DNA of 64,000 nt, taken from contig JBBHKE010000880.1 in NCBI GenBank assembly GCA_037447655.1, forward strand, positions 1 to 64,000, in the 5' to 3' direction. This document shows, piece by piece, positions 42,901 through 54,814 of this stretch. The stretch's first letter is position 1. Each line of letters opens with the position of its first letter. The DNA is from Zygnema cylindricum (lineage: Eukaryota; Streptophyta; Zygnematophyceae; Zygnematales; Zygnemataceae). The notes under the pieces are model-generated. The model did no database searches, was not told the DNA's origin, and worked only from the letters and a program-made list of their open reading frames with translations. Both the position numbers and the translations under genes were made by a program.

Positions 42901-44983
42901 AGCTGGATCCGAAAGGAAAACGAGGATATTTGCTAGGATATGATGAAGATGTAAAAGGATATAGACTCTATGATCTCAAGAGAGAAGATATAATCCTAGT
43001 AAAGCATCTAGTGGTCATGGATGAAGGGAAATGTATAGATCCCTTTAAGCATACAAAGAAAGTCAAAATCAGATTTGAGTTAGAAAATTCTGATGAATTT
43101 GAGCTTCTTAACTATCCAAGTTTTGGAGAAGATGATGATCTTGCAAGTACAAATAAAACCAAGGAGGATTCAGCTATGGAATCCCTAGTGCCAACTCCAA
43201 CCGAAGCGGAAGATGTGGTAAAAAAAGTAACGGAATCAAGGGATAGGGGAGAAGTCGAAACTATTCGAAAGAATCCACGAGAGCCATCTATTCCGGCATC
43301 ATAGTTTGAAGGCCGAAGGAGAAGTAGCAAAATACTGCAATAGAAACAAGTTAACAACAAGGTAACCAAACTGTCTCATCACGATAAACCCCAAACATAT
43401 GGTGAGGTGATGAGATATCTAGAGAGGAAACGGTGGAAGATAGCCATTAATGAGGAAATGGCTTCGATTAAGGCAGCCAATACGTGGGAATTGGTGGACT
43501 GTCCCCCTAATAGGAAGCGAATCAGGTGTAAGTGGGTATTCAAATTGAAAATCAACGCAGATAACACCATTGAGCGCTACAAGGCTCGGTTAGTGGCGAA
43601 TGGATTTACCCAAAAAGAGGGAATTGACTACGAGGAGACTTTTGCTCCGGTTGTCAAGTTTCCCTCTGTTCGGATACTTCTCAGTATGGCGCCAGCAGAA
43701 AACATGGAAGTGCATCAAATGGACATCAAGACGGCCTTCTTACATGGAGAGTTTGAAGAGGAGATTTTTATGCAATAGCCCGAAGGATTTGTGGAGCAAG
43801 GGGAAGAGAGCAAGGTATGCCAATTGATCAAATCTTTGTATAGGCTAAGACAGGCGCCCCGCCAATGGAACAAGAAACTCGATGAGTTTCTTATTGTTTA
43901 GGATATATTCGGATATGCTCAGATCACTCAATTTATATGTTTGAAGATGAGGAAGGAATTATTTTTATTGCAATTTATGTTGATGATTTGCTTGTTTTAA
44001 GTAAATCTATGGATAAAATAAATAAGTTTAAAAATGATCTAGAACGAAGATTTCAAATGAAGGGTATGGGAGAAGCAAGGTATATTTTGGGAATTCAAGT
44101 AGGGAGAGACAAAGATAAAAAGATAATAAGATTAACTTAAAAAGAAGCCATTGGAAACATGTTAGAAAAATTCCAAATGGACAAGGCTAATAGTTGTACC
44201 ACTCCTATGGAACTAAAGAAGGGAAGTGAGGGGATTGAGGAAGAGGGAGTTATAATCTTGGATGATGAGGTATGCTCGAAAGAGAAAAGATTTATGGAGA
44301 CCATCCCTTATAGAAAAGTAGTAGGCAGCCTAATATACATCATGAATTTTACCCGTCTGAACATAGCCGTGGCTGTAGGGTTTCTAAGTAGAAGTATAAA
44401 TGCTCCTAGTAAAAAAATTAGGAGGCAGCTAAGAGAGTCCTTAAATATCTCATACGGACTAAAGATCTATGGTGGCATTTGGGTGGGAACAATAGTCACA
44501 TCACCACTTGGAGTGATGCCAGCTATGGGGATGCTCTTATGAGGAGATGCACGTCTTGGTATGTATTGTATGTGGGTGATGGGGCTTGATGCTAGTGCAG
44601 CAAGCAGCAAAAGGTCATTGCTCAGTCCACCATAGAGGCTGAGTACATGGCCTCTTGCTCTGCTGTAAAAGAATTGATGTGAGTCAAGTCTTTGCTTGGT
44701 GAGCTTGGTCACCTTAAGAGTGGTGTGCAAAAATATTTTTGTGATAATCAGGCAACAATCGCTATTGGTGCAAATCCTAAACATCATTTTAAAGCTAAAC
44801 ACATGGACATTAGACTCGGTTTTGTTAAAGAGAAGGTAGAAAACTAAATAATCATTTTAGATTACAGACCAGATAGCGAGATGGTAGCAAATAAGATGAC
44901 CAAACCTATGCCTTCCCCTAAGCTTATTTTGTGTCGGAAGAAGTGTGGTCTGAAATTAAAGAGTGATTGAAAAATAAGGAGAG
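42901..44983 (+). pseudogene. Cop-9 reverse transcriptase-RNase H
   Basis: Open pieces 42,930-43,304 (linker) and 43,407-43,778 (RT: CKWVFKLKINADNT, RYKARLVANGFTQKEG, YEETFAPVVKF, HQMDIKTAFLHGEFEEEI), then TAG. YVDDLLVLSKSMDK lies at about 43,975-44,015. Thumb and RNase H lie at 44,159-44,940 with several stops (TTWSDASYGDAL, AEYMASCSAVKEL, FCDNQATIAIGANPKHH). A purine-rich tract precedes the 3' LTR. The wording is close to the RT part at 6,392-7,819. Confidence 0.88.
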
Positions 44984-45750
44984 TGTAGAAATTAATGGTT
45001 ATTTTTAGTATATTCTAGGTCTAAAATGAAAGGCACAAAAGAAGCCGAGGCAGTATGCTTCTAACTCCTCTCTTCAGCTCCCACACTTGTCGCATTCACT
45101 AAATGTTGAAGAGGAACCTAGAGCCATGGCTGTCTATGATGCTTAAGAGATAGAGAGACAGATGGTAGATTTTGGTAGATTTACCAAAATATACTTGACC
45201 GACCCATGATTTGATCCTGGTACCTACCATCCGTAAAGTTTGAAATAGTTCGTAGCTTTATCCTATAGTGTATGATCAGTGATGAGACATATAGGGTTTG
45301 ACAAATATATAAACTGTGAAGCGTGAACTAATTCATTTAACTGAAACAATAGACGTTGCACATGGATACAGGTTTGTAAAGTACGGAGTTCGATATGGTT
45401 CCGAAACAGATACCACGAATTTTGTTTCGACATCACAACAAATATCGCGCAACGATTAATGACTCCTACGATTAAAACCCGGTTTTGATCGGACAGCCGC
45501 AAAAGATGTCGAGATCGAGGAATAGGATTTTGGCGGTTTTCGATCACCGCCACATCGATTGACACGTGGCACGACCACATTGGATTACAACATCTCCGGG
45601 ATTACACGATCAAATCCACATATGACAAATGTCGACTGGTTGGCCATGTCGTACAATGGCCGTACAGAAAGTACACCGACACCTGTACCTTTGTGTATAA
45701 CACAGTATTTTGATTGGTGTCGTACTTCAGTAGATAGAGTTTTAGAGACT
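44984..45750 (+). repeat. Cop-9 3' LTR, truncated (subfamily A)
   Basis: Starts TGTAGAAATTAATGG after AAAATAAGGAGAG, without the duplicated PPT/U3 block of Cop-3. It keeps the antisense tRNA-like patch near 45,205-45,225 and a GTAC cluster at 45,648-45,690. It loses similarity to the other LTRs near 45,750, so about 300 bp of its end are missing. Confidence 0.75.
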
Positions 45751-46399
45751 CGTACGGCTAAATTTTTTGTCAAAGTTCCTTGCATTTTAGGGCAAAAGGA
45801 CAAAGAAAAATAGATACTTTATTACATGGGGACATACCCTTACTCTCGCGCTCTTTCTATTGTACCTTCCATTGACCTTCGTTGGTTTTCTTGATTTTTT
45901 TTATTAATCATTAAAGTACATTTGGTATAGTGAAATAGTACGATGTACAATCACATTAAAGGCTCTCGTCCGTGAGGCATTACGAATAATCGTACGGCCA
46001 CTTTTTTTGGCAGTAGTATTGTGATCCATTCTTCGTCAGGTGTTGTCGGCAAAGCACCTACAGGCTACATGTTTTATTGCGATTGGTAACACATAGGTTT
46101 CTATTCAGACGTCGAGAATAGTCAAAGAATTTAGAAGCATCAATCTGAACTGACGTATCCACACTGACGGACGAAATCTAAGATTTTTAGAAACTTAAAA
46201 ATTTTAAGATATGTAAAAACCATAGTTGTTCAATTAATACGGATTTGGGCTTCATTAAGATTTTTACGTATTATTCGTCGATTTCAAACTTTTCGTAAAT
46301 TTCTTATGGTTTTTATCTTACTAAATAATGTACAAAAGTGTACGAGAAGTGTGTAAACGATAAAAAATCCAAAAAAAAAAAAATGCACAAAATTATACG
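45751..46399. other. Unassigned AT-rich stretch
   Basis: No ORF of note and no clear similarity to the LTRs in the window. It lies between the broken Cop-9 LTR and the truncated 5' side of Cop-11, and may be either genomic DNA or decayed Cop-11 upstream sequence. An A-rich run lies at 46,371-46,383. Confidence 0.5.
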
Positions 46400-49300
46400 A
46401 AAATTTCCGAATTGAAAGGTGATCTAACCTTGTGGCACCATCGAATGTGTCACACATCAGAGACGGGTTTACGACGGATGATTAAAAATAGAAGCGTTAG
46501 GGGATTAGACTTGGTGAGGGGAGAGAAAATTAACGGATGTGAGGGGTTTAGTAAGGGGAGACAAATTAGAAAGCCGCATCCGGCTAAGGATCCGATGCAT
46601 CAATCTAGGCATCCGCTTGATCTAATGCATATAGATTTATGTGGGGACGTGAAACTGGAGACGATTGGTGGAAACAAATATATTATGGTGGTGGTGAACG
46701 ACTTCTCTCGCTTCACATGGGTAATATTACTTAAACACAAATCCGAAGCATTTTTACGCTTTCAAGAGTGGCATGTGATGGCCGAAAGGCAATGTGAGAG
46801 AAAGTTAAAATCTATTAGATCGGATAATGGAGGGAAATTTCTTGCTTTTGATCCTTCTTGTAAAGAGTGGGGAATTTCTCATCAATATACTGCATCTTAC
46901 TCACCAGAATCTAATGGCGTTGCCGAGAGAAAAAATCGTACTCTTCAAAAAATGGTACGATCCATGGTACATGGATCGGGGAGGTGTATTCATTTATAGG
47001 GCGATGCAATTTTAACGGCAAATTATGTTTGCAGTCGGCGAATTATATCGGTTTCGGGTGATACAACTCTGTATGAGTTGTGGTATGAGCAAAAGCCTAC
47101 TCTACACCACATTCAGATTTGGGGATGTCGTGCGTCGGTTTATATTCAAGCACCAAAGAGGAAGGGTAAGTTTGCATCGAGGAGTTGGAGTGGTTATTTC
47201 GTTGGATATAGTAAAGAAGGGAGTCTTTATCGAGTTTATGATCCGATTCGAAATATCATTGAGGAATCAAGAAATGTGGATTTTCACCAAGACTTATTAT
47301 CCACAATCTCTCGATTGGCTAAGCGAAATTCTAATCTTGACTTTCATGAAGAATTTGAAATCGGTGATCTTAATGACAATGAAGGTTCGGATTCGGAAAT
47401 TGAGCCGGAATCCACCTCCAATGTTAAGAGGGGGAAAGGTAAAATTGTGGAGAATGTTCATTTTGGTAACATTGGTGGGGGTTTGCAAAGCGAAAATTCC
47501 CGAATGTCTTCGGACACGATGAAATCTTCGTCTTCTAAATCAAGTGAACCCAATATTATTGAAAAGGAACCGGCAAAGGAGGAGAAAAAAATTGAGCCCA
47601 GGAGGAGTATGCGGGAAATTAGGGGTAAGAAACCGGCTCGCCTTTCTTTTTATGGTAAGGGGAATGTGGAGAATTCGTATTATTTTATTTCTGCGGAGAG
47701 GGAGGATGACTTTCTTTTATAGCAATCATTATGTGAAAATAAGCCGGGCGATCCGCAATCGTATGTGGAAGCACGAAAATCATGCAATTGGGAGAAGCAT
47801 TGGAAACCGGCATGGGAGCGAGAACTTCAATCTATTATCGACAACCGAACATTTAAGGAGGTAAGCCTACTGGAGGGCAAAAAGGCTATTGATGCAAAAT
47901 GGATTATTAAAACCAAAACTGAAGCATCCGGGGAAGTAGTAAAACATAAGGCTCGGCTAGTGTGCAAGGGCTTTCAACAAAGGGAGGGGATAGATTATAC
48001 GGAGACATATGCACCGTTTGTTAAGTTTGATTCATTAAGGATGATTATTCTTATTGCCGCTGTCGGCAAAAAGCACATTCACCAGATGGACGTAGAGACG
48101 GCGTTCTTAAATGGTGACTTAGAGGAGGAGGTATATATGAAAGTTTCAAAGGGAGTAGTGTCGAAGGAGGGGAAGGTATGGCGGCTACCAAAGTCCTTGT
48201 ACGGACTAAAGCAGGCACCGCGGACTTGGTATTTACAATTACACAAGGTCCTTACCTAATTTCAATTCGTCCGAACAATTTCAAACTCTAAAGTTTACGT
48301 AAAAGGTGAGGAGGAAAATCAAATTATATTTTCTGTCTACGTGGATGATTTCTTGATCATATGTGACAAGTCGACGCAATCGCGGAATTGAAGGAGTACC
48401 TACGTCTACATTTAAAGTCACAAATTTGGGGGACTTACGATATATTATTGGAGTGGAAGTTTTGAGGTACGATAATGGAGATATTAAATTGTCGCAAGCG
48501 CAATATTGTAAAGAAGTACTAACAAAATTTGCTATGTTGGATTCTAAGCCGGGTTTGACACCACTAGATTCCAAACTTCAATATCACAAATTCGAGGAGG
48601 AGGAAACTAACCACGTGCCCTATCGTGAGGCCCTTGGAAGTTTAATGTATTTAAGTCTGGCCACGCGACCGGATATTTCAACCGCAATTTTTATTGTGAG
48701 CCGATTTTGTCAAGCTCCTAAAAAGATTCATTTGGAGGCTGTGAAGAGGATATTTCGTTACCTTGTAGGTACTGTCAAGATTGGCTTATTATTTTGAACT
48801 GGACGGACAACTTTGGAGTGCGTGGGATATTGTGACGCAGATTGGGGTGGAGATTATGATACAGGAAAGTCAACGTCTGGATATGCTTTTGTCTTTGGTG
48901 GCGCGACAATTTCTTGGAGTTCGCGACTCCAGCCAACTGTCGCATTAAGTTCAACCAAAGCAGAGTATATGGCTGCGTGTCATACGTCTAAGGCGTCGAT
49001 TTGCATTAAGGAACTACTTGGAGAATTGGGGAATTCAATTGGCTGTATGAAAATATTTTTGACAGCATGAGATCGATGGCATTGGTGAAAAATCCTGTCT
49101 TTCACAAAAGAACAAAACATATTAGGATTCACTAGCACTTCATATGCGATTTGGTCACAACAAAGGAAGTTGAGTTTTTGTATGTTTCGACGTTGGAGGA
49201 AGCCGCGGATATGTTGACAAAAGCCGCGGCTCATGATGTGCTTTTGAGGGGGAGACCTAAATTAGGTTTGATGTGATGATTATAAGTTTGAGAGGGGGAT
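46400..49300 (+). pseudogene. Cop-11: Ty1/copia pol of a different lineage, 5'-truncated
   Basis: Begins in the integrase zinc finger (LWHHRMCHTSETGLRR...; the second Cys of CX2C is Phe in CEGF). The core reads HIDLCGDV, RSDNGGKF and SPESNGVAERKNRT. Integrase C-terminus and linker run 47,078-47,722. RT is at 47,765-48,259 (KKAIDAKWIIKTK, HKARLVCKGFQQREG, HQMDVETAFLNGDLEEEV, SLYGLKQAPRTW) and 48,320-48,797, with a YVDDFLI box at about 48,340. RNase H is at 48,813-49,070 ([43 protein letters not shown]), with ADMLTKAA near the end. Gag and protease are absent. A purine tract lies at 49,290-49,300. The motifs are the common plant copia type and differ throughout from Cop-1 to Cop-10. Confidence 0.9.
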
Positions 49301-49870
49301 TGTGAAGTCAAAGTTTGTAATCGTCCGTCGCGGTCTATCGCGCGGCCGGCTAGTTTGTCTTTTTCAGTCAAAGTTGTAGTCGGTCGTCGCAGTCTGTCGC
49401 GCGGCTGGCTTATTTGTCGTTACGTTAAGTTAGTGGTCCCGGGTGGTTTTATTTAGTCATGTAGTGGATTATAGTTTTGTGGTTTCACAGAGATTCAGTT
49501 TGACAACGACCAATTTATGTTTCGTTTGGTGTGTACGGTATGTAGGTTCGTTTTGTCTTTAGTTGGTTTTGACTGTACGTGTGAGTTGTACTGGCAGTTC
49601 TTTGTGTTTCGCTGTTGACACGTTTTGACTTGTACGCACTTAGTGTGCACTATATGATTTGGGTTGATTTGTAGTTTGAAGTAGTGACGTCACAATAAAT
49701 GTACTATATATTGCAGCTTAGAGGGAGTAGGAAGTTAATCTTTTATGGGAGAAAATGTGTATGAAATATATTGGCTTTTGTGGAGAGTTTGTTCTCGTGT
49801 GAATTATGTGAATGCTACCGCTGTAGTCTTGCACTCTGATTTTTGTGTGAGATCCTATCATTTTTCACTT
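49301..49870 (+). repeat. Cop-11 3' LTR (end approximate)
   Basis: Starts TGTGAAGTCAAAG directly after the polypurine tract AGAGGGGGAT. An imperfect tandem repeat of about 52 bp, rich in CG (GTCGCG...TCGCGCGGC), lies at 49,308-49,360 and 49,368-49,418. A TATATATTG run near 49,705 may be the promoter. The end is not fixed because no 5' copy is present; TTTTTCA near 49,868 is one candidate. Confidence 0.65.
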
Positions 49871-50661
49871 TTGTTTTTTAGGTGATAAGTTCAGGACAAT
49901 CAGGTCTAAAAGTAGTCATTCATTGGCTGGACAATTTTTTGCTGTACGATTTTTATTTCAATTGTCATAAACTGCCCAATCATTTGTACGGCTTTGAAAT
50001 GATGGCTATTTGGCTCTGATTGGCCCGGAGAAGTAAACTTTTTTTCTTTTTTTTCTCTCATTTTCTCGTCAAGCCTCTCTTTTAGTGCACTTGAGGGTCA
50101 TCTTCCGTCATCTTTCGTCAGGGTAATTGTATGGATACATGTATTAACAACAATTTTTGGCGGTACGATGTCGTCTTGTGTAATAAAGTGATAATCTTCA
50201 AAGATTTGAAGCGTACAATCGGAGAGGGCGACTGTACTTTAACATTGTACTATCTGTACGTTAATGCTTTTATAAACTCTAAAGCCCCTCTTAAAATTGA
50301 AAAATATATTTAAACTACAACATGAATCGTTATTAGTGTTAAAAATAAATAAGTGTAAAGTAACAGTTAGTGTTATTAACCCTATTTTGGGTTGAAGGGC
50401 CTAACGCCAACAAAACATTAACGCTAATTTAGACGTCTAACATTAATTTGGATAACATATTCTCATAGTGTAGCTGTTATTGGCAACTCTCATATAGTCG
50501 ACGTTTGAACTTGTTAGAACAGGTTCGCGTGATTTTCTCTCGTCTTTATTACTAGGAATCAAATCAGAGGGCACTTTCCCATGGCTGGGCCACATACTTT
50601 CACGTTTGGACCCCGTTATCTGACACTTTGTATTTACGGTTGTACATTTTACGTAGCACTT
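49871..50661. other. Intergenic, AT-rich
   Basis: No convincing coding sequence. A 60-codon ORF at 50,131-50,313 has no recognisable motif. The stretch 50,340-50,420 (TTAGTGTTAAAAATAAAT, TATTAACCCTATTTTGGGTT) weakly resembles the repeat at 50,662-50,835. Confidence 0.5.
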
Positions 50662-50835
50662 TTAGTATAAAACGACACATTTCGTGCATTACACTATTTA
50701 AAAATCGCCCAAATTAGAGTCATTAATGTTAATTAGACTGTACCTATATTAGTGTAAAGAAAAAAATAGAATTATTAATTCTATTTTTGTTTCGAGGGTC
50801 AACATTTGGGGGCGCCGAATTAGTGTTATTAACAC
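50662..50835 (+). repeat. Inverted dispersed repeat, copy 1
   Basis: About 170 bp, GACACATTT... to ...CGCCGAATTAGTGTTAT, alignable with the reverse complement of 52,352-52,517. Shared landmarks are ATTACACT, CGCC.AAAT, ACCTAT.TTAG, AATTCTA and GAGGGTCAA.ATTT. The two copies face each other across 1.5 kb. Copies have diverged and no gene is inside. Confidence 0.7.
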
Positions 50836-51580
50836 TAAAAATGATTAACGGTGTATCAAACCACGAAGGTTACATTAAAGAAGGACTACCATTGTGGTAA
50901 ACTAAATGTTTTTTTTTCATTTTCCATCAAAATGGAATATGTCAATTATAAAAAAAGTCGACGAACAAATAAAATGTAAAAACAGAATTAGAATTTACAT
51001 CATTTTCATCAACGCTATGTCTCAATAGCCATGACCAATGTGTACATTTTTTGACCGATCGATAATCGATATACAAGTTCGATACATTGGTATAGGAATT
51101 ATCGCATCAAATTTCCGATGTATCGCGATGAATTAAGGATAAATATTGGGCAGATAACTATCGACGATAACTTCGTACTATGGCACGGAATGGATTGTTC
51201 AAAACATCCAAAATACCCCCCACCCTTCACCCATGTCGCCGCAATATTTATATACTAATTCGTACTTTTATTTCCGTACCATAATTCCATTCTCTTCTAC
51301 AGACCACCCTCACCCCACGTTATCAACGATATTTTTTGATGGTTTCGGATAGATAAATAAGTACCCCTCATCGTTCGATAACCGAAAACATCGTCTATCG
51401 AATTTATTGCAATAAAATAATTACCTGGTGTATAAACATTAATTATTACACTTCTTATGTATTTTATATTGTATGTAACACCTTCCAATACTTTTAACCA
51501 ATAACGTGTCAAAAAATGACCGTACTATGTACCGGTCCAACTCCGCATAACTCATGTGGTACACCATGTATCGCTATGAG
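50836..51580. other. Intergenic, no feature recognised
   Basis: AT-rich sequence. A 71-codon minus ORF (51,297-51,512) has no known motif. A C-run (ATACCCCCCACCC) lies near 51,214. Confidence 0.4.
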
Positions 51581-52350
51581 GTTGAAGATTACTACAAAAC
51601 TTCCCACAATTGTTGATGTCACAATTGTTGGTTGTCAACATTTGGTTTTTGTGAGATTGAAGATGTCTAAGGTTTTGTGACATTGTGGCGTCATGCTCAC
51701 TTGTGCCAACCTAGACGTCACTAATTTTAAAACTTCCGCCATGGCTTCCTAATTTTTGTTTTTGTCTTTTCTCACTCAACCTACCATCAAAGTACTTCCA
51801 AATGTAGTCAAAAAACTCTTTTTTAAAATCTCTTTCAATTCATACCAGTATCGTCGTTCATTGAAAAAAATGTGATATAAGAGTGGGAGTTTGAGAGGGA
51901 GAGGGGGAGGCGATAACGGTGTAAACTTGAACAAAGGATCCATGAAAGAAAGTGGACGTCCGAGACCCCTGCAATTTTTTTTCTGTCCATGCGTGCACGT
52001 GACGGGCAGGGGAAAAAATAGCACGTTCTCTCCTTGATGCTATAAATTTACAATTCGTGTGACACATGAACGGTTTTTTTTGCATTCGTTGGTCGATTGA
52101 TAGTTTAACCAAATTCACCTTGCGTAGTGATTTCAATTAACTTTTTTGCTGAGTTAGATTCACGTGCCCATGGGTCTAAAAGAGGAAACGCCGAAATGAG
52201 TACAAAGACTACAAAACTGGAGTACATTCGAAGTATCAAGATGATGTTCATTGTACTGTGGTAAAAGCAATTTTTTTGTAGTCTCGTTGGGGACTGAATT
52301 TTGGAGGAAAACAAAAAAAACACGATGCGTTAACACATGGGCACATGCCT
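51581..52350 (+). repeat. Dispersed direct repeat of ~770 bp, copy 1
   Basis: Alignable over its length with 56,315-57,082. Shared landmarks are ACTACAAAA at the start, TTGTGACATTGT, AAAACTT.CCGCCATGG, TTTTCTCACTC, a purine-rich GGGAGAGGG run, GAGACCCCT, and CTCGTTG.GG.CT.A.TTTTGGA near the end, closing at CACATGCC. The CCGCCATGG context looks like a good start codon but is followed at once by stops in this copy. Confidence 0.75.
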
Positions 52351-52351
52351 T

Positions 52352-52517
52352 TATAACACTAATTCGGCTCTCCTAAATTTTGACCCTCAAATCTAATATA
52401 GAATTAATATTTTTTTTTTCTTTTTAGCTAACATAGGTTCGGCATAATAGTGTCAATTACACTTATTTTGGCGGTTTAAAAAAAGTGTAGGGTATAAAAT
52501 GTGTCAGTTCGTACTAA
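52352..52517 (-). repeat. Inverted dispersed repeat, copy 2
   Basis: Reverse-complement partner of 50,662-50,835. It begins directly after the end of the 770-bp repeat. The flanks of the two copies differ. Confidence 0.7.
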
Positions 52518-53327
52518 ACGGCTCGCTATTGCTTATAAAAGTACAAAAAAAATGTTAGTATTGCATGATCCTGATTCCACATGTTCAAATAGTAAACATC
52601 CCACACTGATGTAGCAAAAGCTTTATGCTTCTTTCCCCCTAAAACTTCTTAGATTCGTTGTTTCTCCACCGTAGGTTATTCTCTGCCTACCAAATGCGCT
52701 AGCTTAACAACAGGTGGAACACTAAAGTATACTGTACCTTATTTGAACATTTTGGGTTATGAGCTAATAACTCAACCATGGTCGCTCGTATAAATCATAA
52801 ATTTAGACATGTTATCGCATGAAAAAATGATTATGTCGAACGAAAATAAAAAGACTCAAGTACACATCATTTTGCAAATAGCCTTCCAATGAAGTCTGAT
52901 GCGTATAGACTTTTACGTATTGTGAAATAGAAAGCTTATGGTACTTTTAACATGTATCACTTTCAAAATCTTGTTCCAAAATTGAATGTCAACTGTCATT
53001 CACACAAAAAACAGAAGATGCGAAAGAAAAAACAAAACGTCTCACAAAAAAAAAAAAAACTTGTCAGACTAGAAAAATTAACTAACTTGAATAAATATCA
53101 CTAATTTAACTATGACTAACCAGTTTACTAGCTGGCATAACTTCAGTCGGTAACTTAGACGTGAAAGTTACCTTTTCCACTCAACTGCTTCCACATTTAC
53201 AAAACGTGAATTGTCGTCATCACCATATTTTACGTTCTTCCAACAACATTGCTTTTCAAACTGATCTCTTTCGATTTTCCCTCTTGCTTTTACTTCCTCG
53301 ACTGACGCTGAGTCAAGTAGGTGAGGC
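52518..53327. other. Intergenic, no gene recognised
   Basis: Unique-looking AT-rich DNA with A-runs (53,046-53,061). There is no ORF above 60 codons with any motif until the purine-rich repeat that starts near 53,330. Confidence 0.45.
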
Positions 53328-53933
53328 TTATGGGGGAGGAGAGGAAGGAGGGGAGGAGCGTGGAGGCGAGGATGGTGGAGGAGAAACGGGAGGGGGGGAG
53401 AGACGAGGAGTTGGGTATTGTGGAGGAATAGAGGTAGGAGGTGAGGAAGCCGGACGTGTGGACTGTGGAGGTGGTGGAAGACGCGAGGGAGGAGGGGGGC
53501 GACTACGAGGAGGGGATGGTGGAGGACGAATGGGAGGAGGGGGGAGACGACGAGGAGGGGATGGTGGAGGACGAATGGGAGGAGGGGGGAGACGATGAGG
53601 AGGGGATGGTGGAGGACGAATGGGAGGAGGGGGGAGACGACGAGGTGGGGATGGTGGTGGACGAACGGGAGGATGGAGGAGACGACGAGGGGATGGTGGA
53701 ATACGAATGGGAGGAGGGGGAAGACGTCGAGGTGGAGATGGTGGTGGACGAATGCGAGGAGGGGGGAGACGACGAGGTGGGGATGGTGGAGGACGAATGG
53801 GAGGAGTGAAAACAGATCGTGGGGGAGGTGGTTGCGACACTACAAAACCATCAAGAGAATAATTTTCATCGTCAATCACGTACCACAAAAAAAACAATGT
53901 TTTTAAAAAAATGAACTTCATTGAAAGTCTCAA
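53328..53933 (-). CDS. Proline-rich repeat protein ORF (hydroxyproline-rich-glycoprotein-like), hypothetical
   Basis: A minus-strand ORF of 201 codons. The first ~30 residues include a hydrophobic stretch ([15 protein letters not shown]) that could be a signal peptide. The rest is almost only P, S and R in a 15-residue unit [15 protein letters not shown], repeated about six times, then a PPS/SPP-rich tail ending at TAA (53,330-53,328). SPPP-type repeats recall extensin-like cell-wall glycoproteins of green plants and algae. The complementary strand is also open (Gly/Arg-rich) because the 45-bp unit has no stops, so the coding strand is uncertain. No promoter or intron can be assigned, and it may be an untranslated satellite. 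Confidence 0.4.
   Translation of the reverse strand: MRLSMKFIFLKTLFFLWYVIDDENYSLDGFVVSQPPPPRSVFTPPIRPPPSPPRRLPPPRIRPPPSPPRRLPPPPIRIPPSPRRLLHPPVRPPPSPPRRLPPPPIRPPPSPPHRLPPPPIRPPPSPPRRLPPPPIRPPPSPPRSRPPPPSRLPPPPQSTRPASSPPTSIPPQYPTPRLSPPPVSPPPSSPPRSSPPSSPPP
53475..53811. repeat. 45-bp purine-rich tandem repeat (minisatellite)
   Basis: About seven units of a 45-bp G-rich motif containing GGGGATGGTGGAGGACGAAT and GGGAGGAGGGGGG. The units differ by a few bases, and some are shortened by 3 or 6 bp, which keeps the reading frame. The dense runs of G on the plus strand could form G-quadruplexes. Confidence 0.85.
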
Positions 53934-54796
53934 TATTCATCATGGGGGTAGTACACATGTTATTGCTTTCCAATTCAATATTTTTACTACATGTAGTCAT
54001 AGGTTAAAGGAAGAGGATTGAGGTTTAGAGGAAGATACGAAGGAAAAAGATTAGGTGGAGAAGATAGAGGTGAAAAGTTGAAAAGGGTGGAGAAAATAAG
54101 AGATGCGGATAATGTGTGAATAGGAGGCAAATTTGGTGGTTGGGAGAGAGGCGTTATAAAAAAGTTGAACATCAATGTTATGGAGCGAAACTTAGCTTCA
54201 CATGTTATTTTCATTTATACAACGGTCCCAATAAAATTCGAGAAGCAAAAACAAAACGTTAAGTCTTCGTCCTAGTTGGGGTTTCACAAGGCATTCTTTA
54301 TATTATCCAAATAGCTTCTACTCCCTTTACGTTTTTCCCACAAAACACACACAGTTTCCATTAACGTCATGCACATAAAACGCATCATAAAACAACAAAA
54401 TAAATATGAATATTCGCATTGAACGAATGCAAAAGGTCCATAATATGCCTTGACTGACATTGACTTTCACCAAACTTAGACGTAACAACATGGCCAGTCG
54501 CGTCAAAAATAGCTAAGTCAATGCAGTTTGTAGTTGAGTCTGCGGAATCATTCGTTGCAATGCCGACGCAATGTCTAAATCGTGTAACAGGGCCAAGCGC
54601 CGTAGAGCGCTAGCACCTTGAAGGTGCCAAATGTAAATACAAACTTTTAGAAGCATAATGTAAGTTATGTAGCGTCTTATAGAGTTATTGGGGAGATTCG
54701 AGAGGTTAGAACTTTAGAGAAACTTAGCAAGGCTCTCTAAATCCTTAGTGTACTTTTAGAACTTAGGGCACTTTCTCATGTAACCGAAACTTAGTT
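53934..54796. other. Intergenic, one proline-rich minus ORF, otherwise empty
   Basis: A minus ORF at 53,987-54,214 (75 codons) is rich in P, L, S and N (for example PPNLPPIHTLSASLIF) and lies just upstream of the proline-rich ORF. It could be an upstream exon but no splice evidence is convincing. A hairpin GCACCTTGAAGGTGC lies near 54,615. Confidence 0.35.
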
Positions 54797-54814
54797 TTGT
54801 TACTTTGTATTTTA

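Noticed and set aside
53161-53862. Gly/Arg-rich plus-strand ORFs as a real glycine-rich protein
   Set aside because: They are open only because the 45-bp unit has no stops in any frame. There is no signal peptide or other domain on that strand. The minus strand looks slightly better but is also uncertain.
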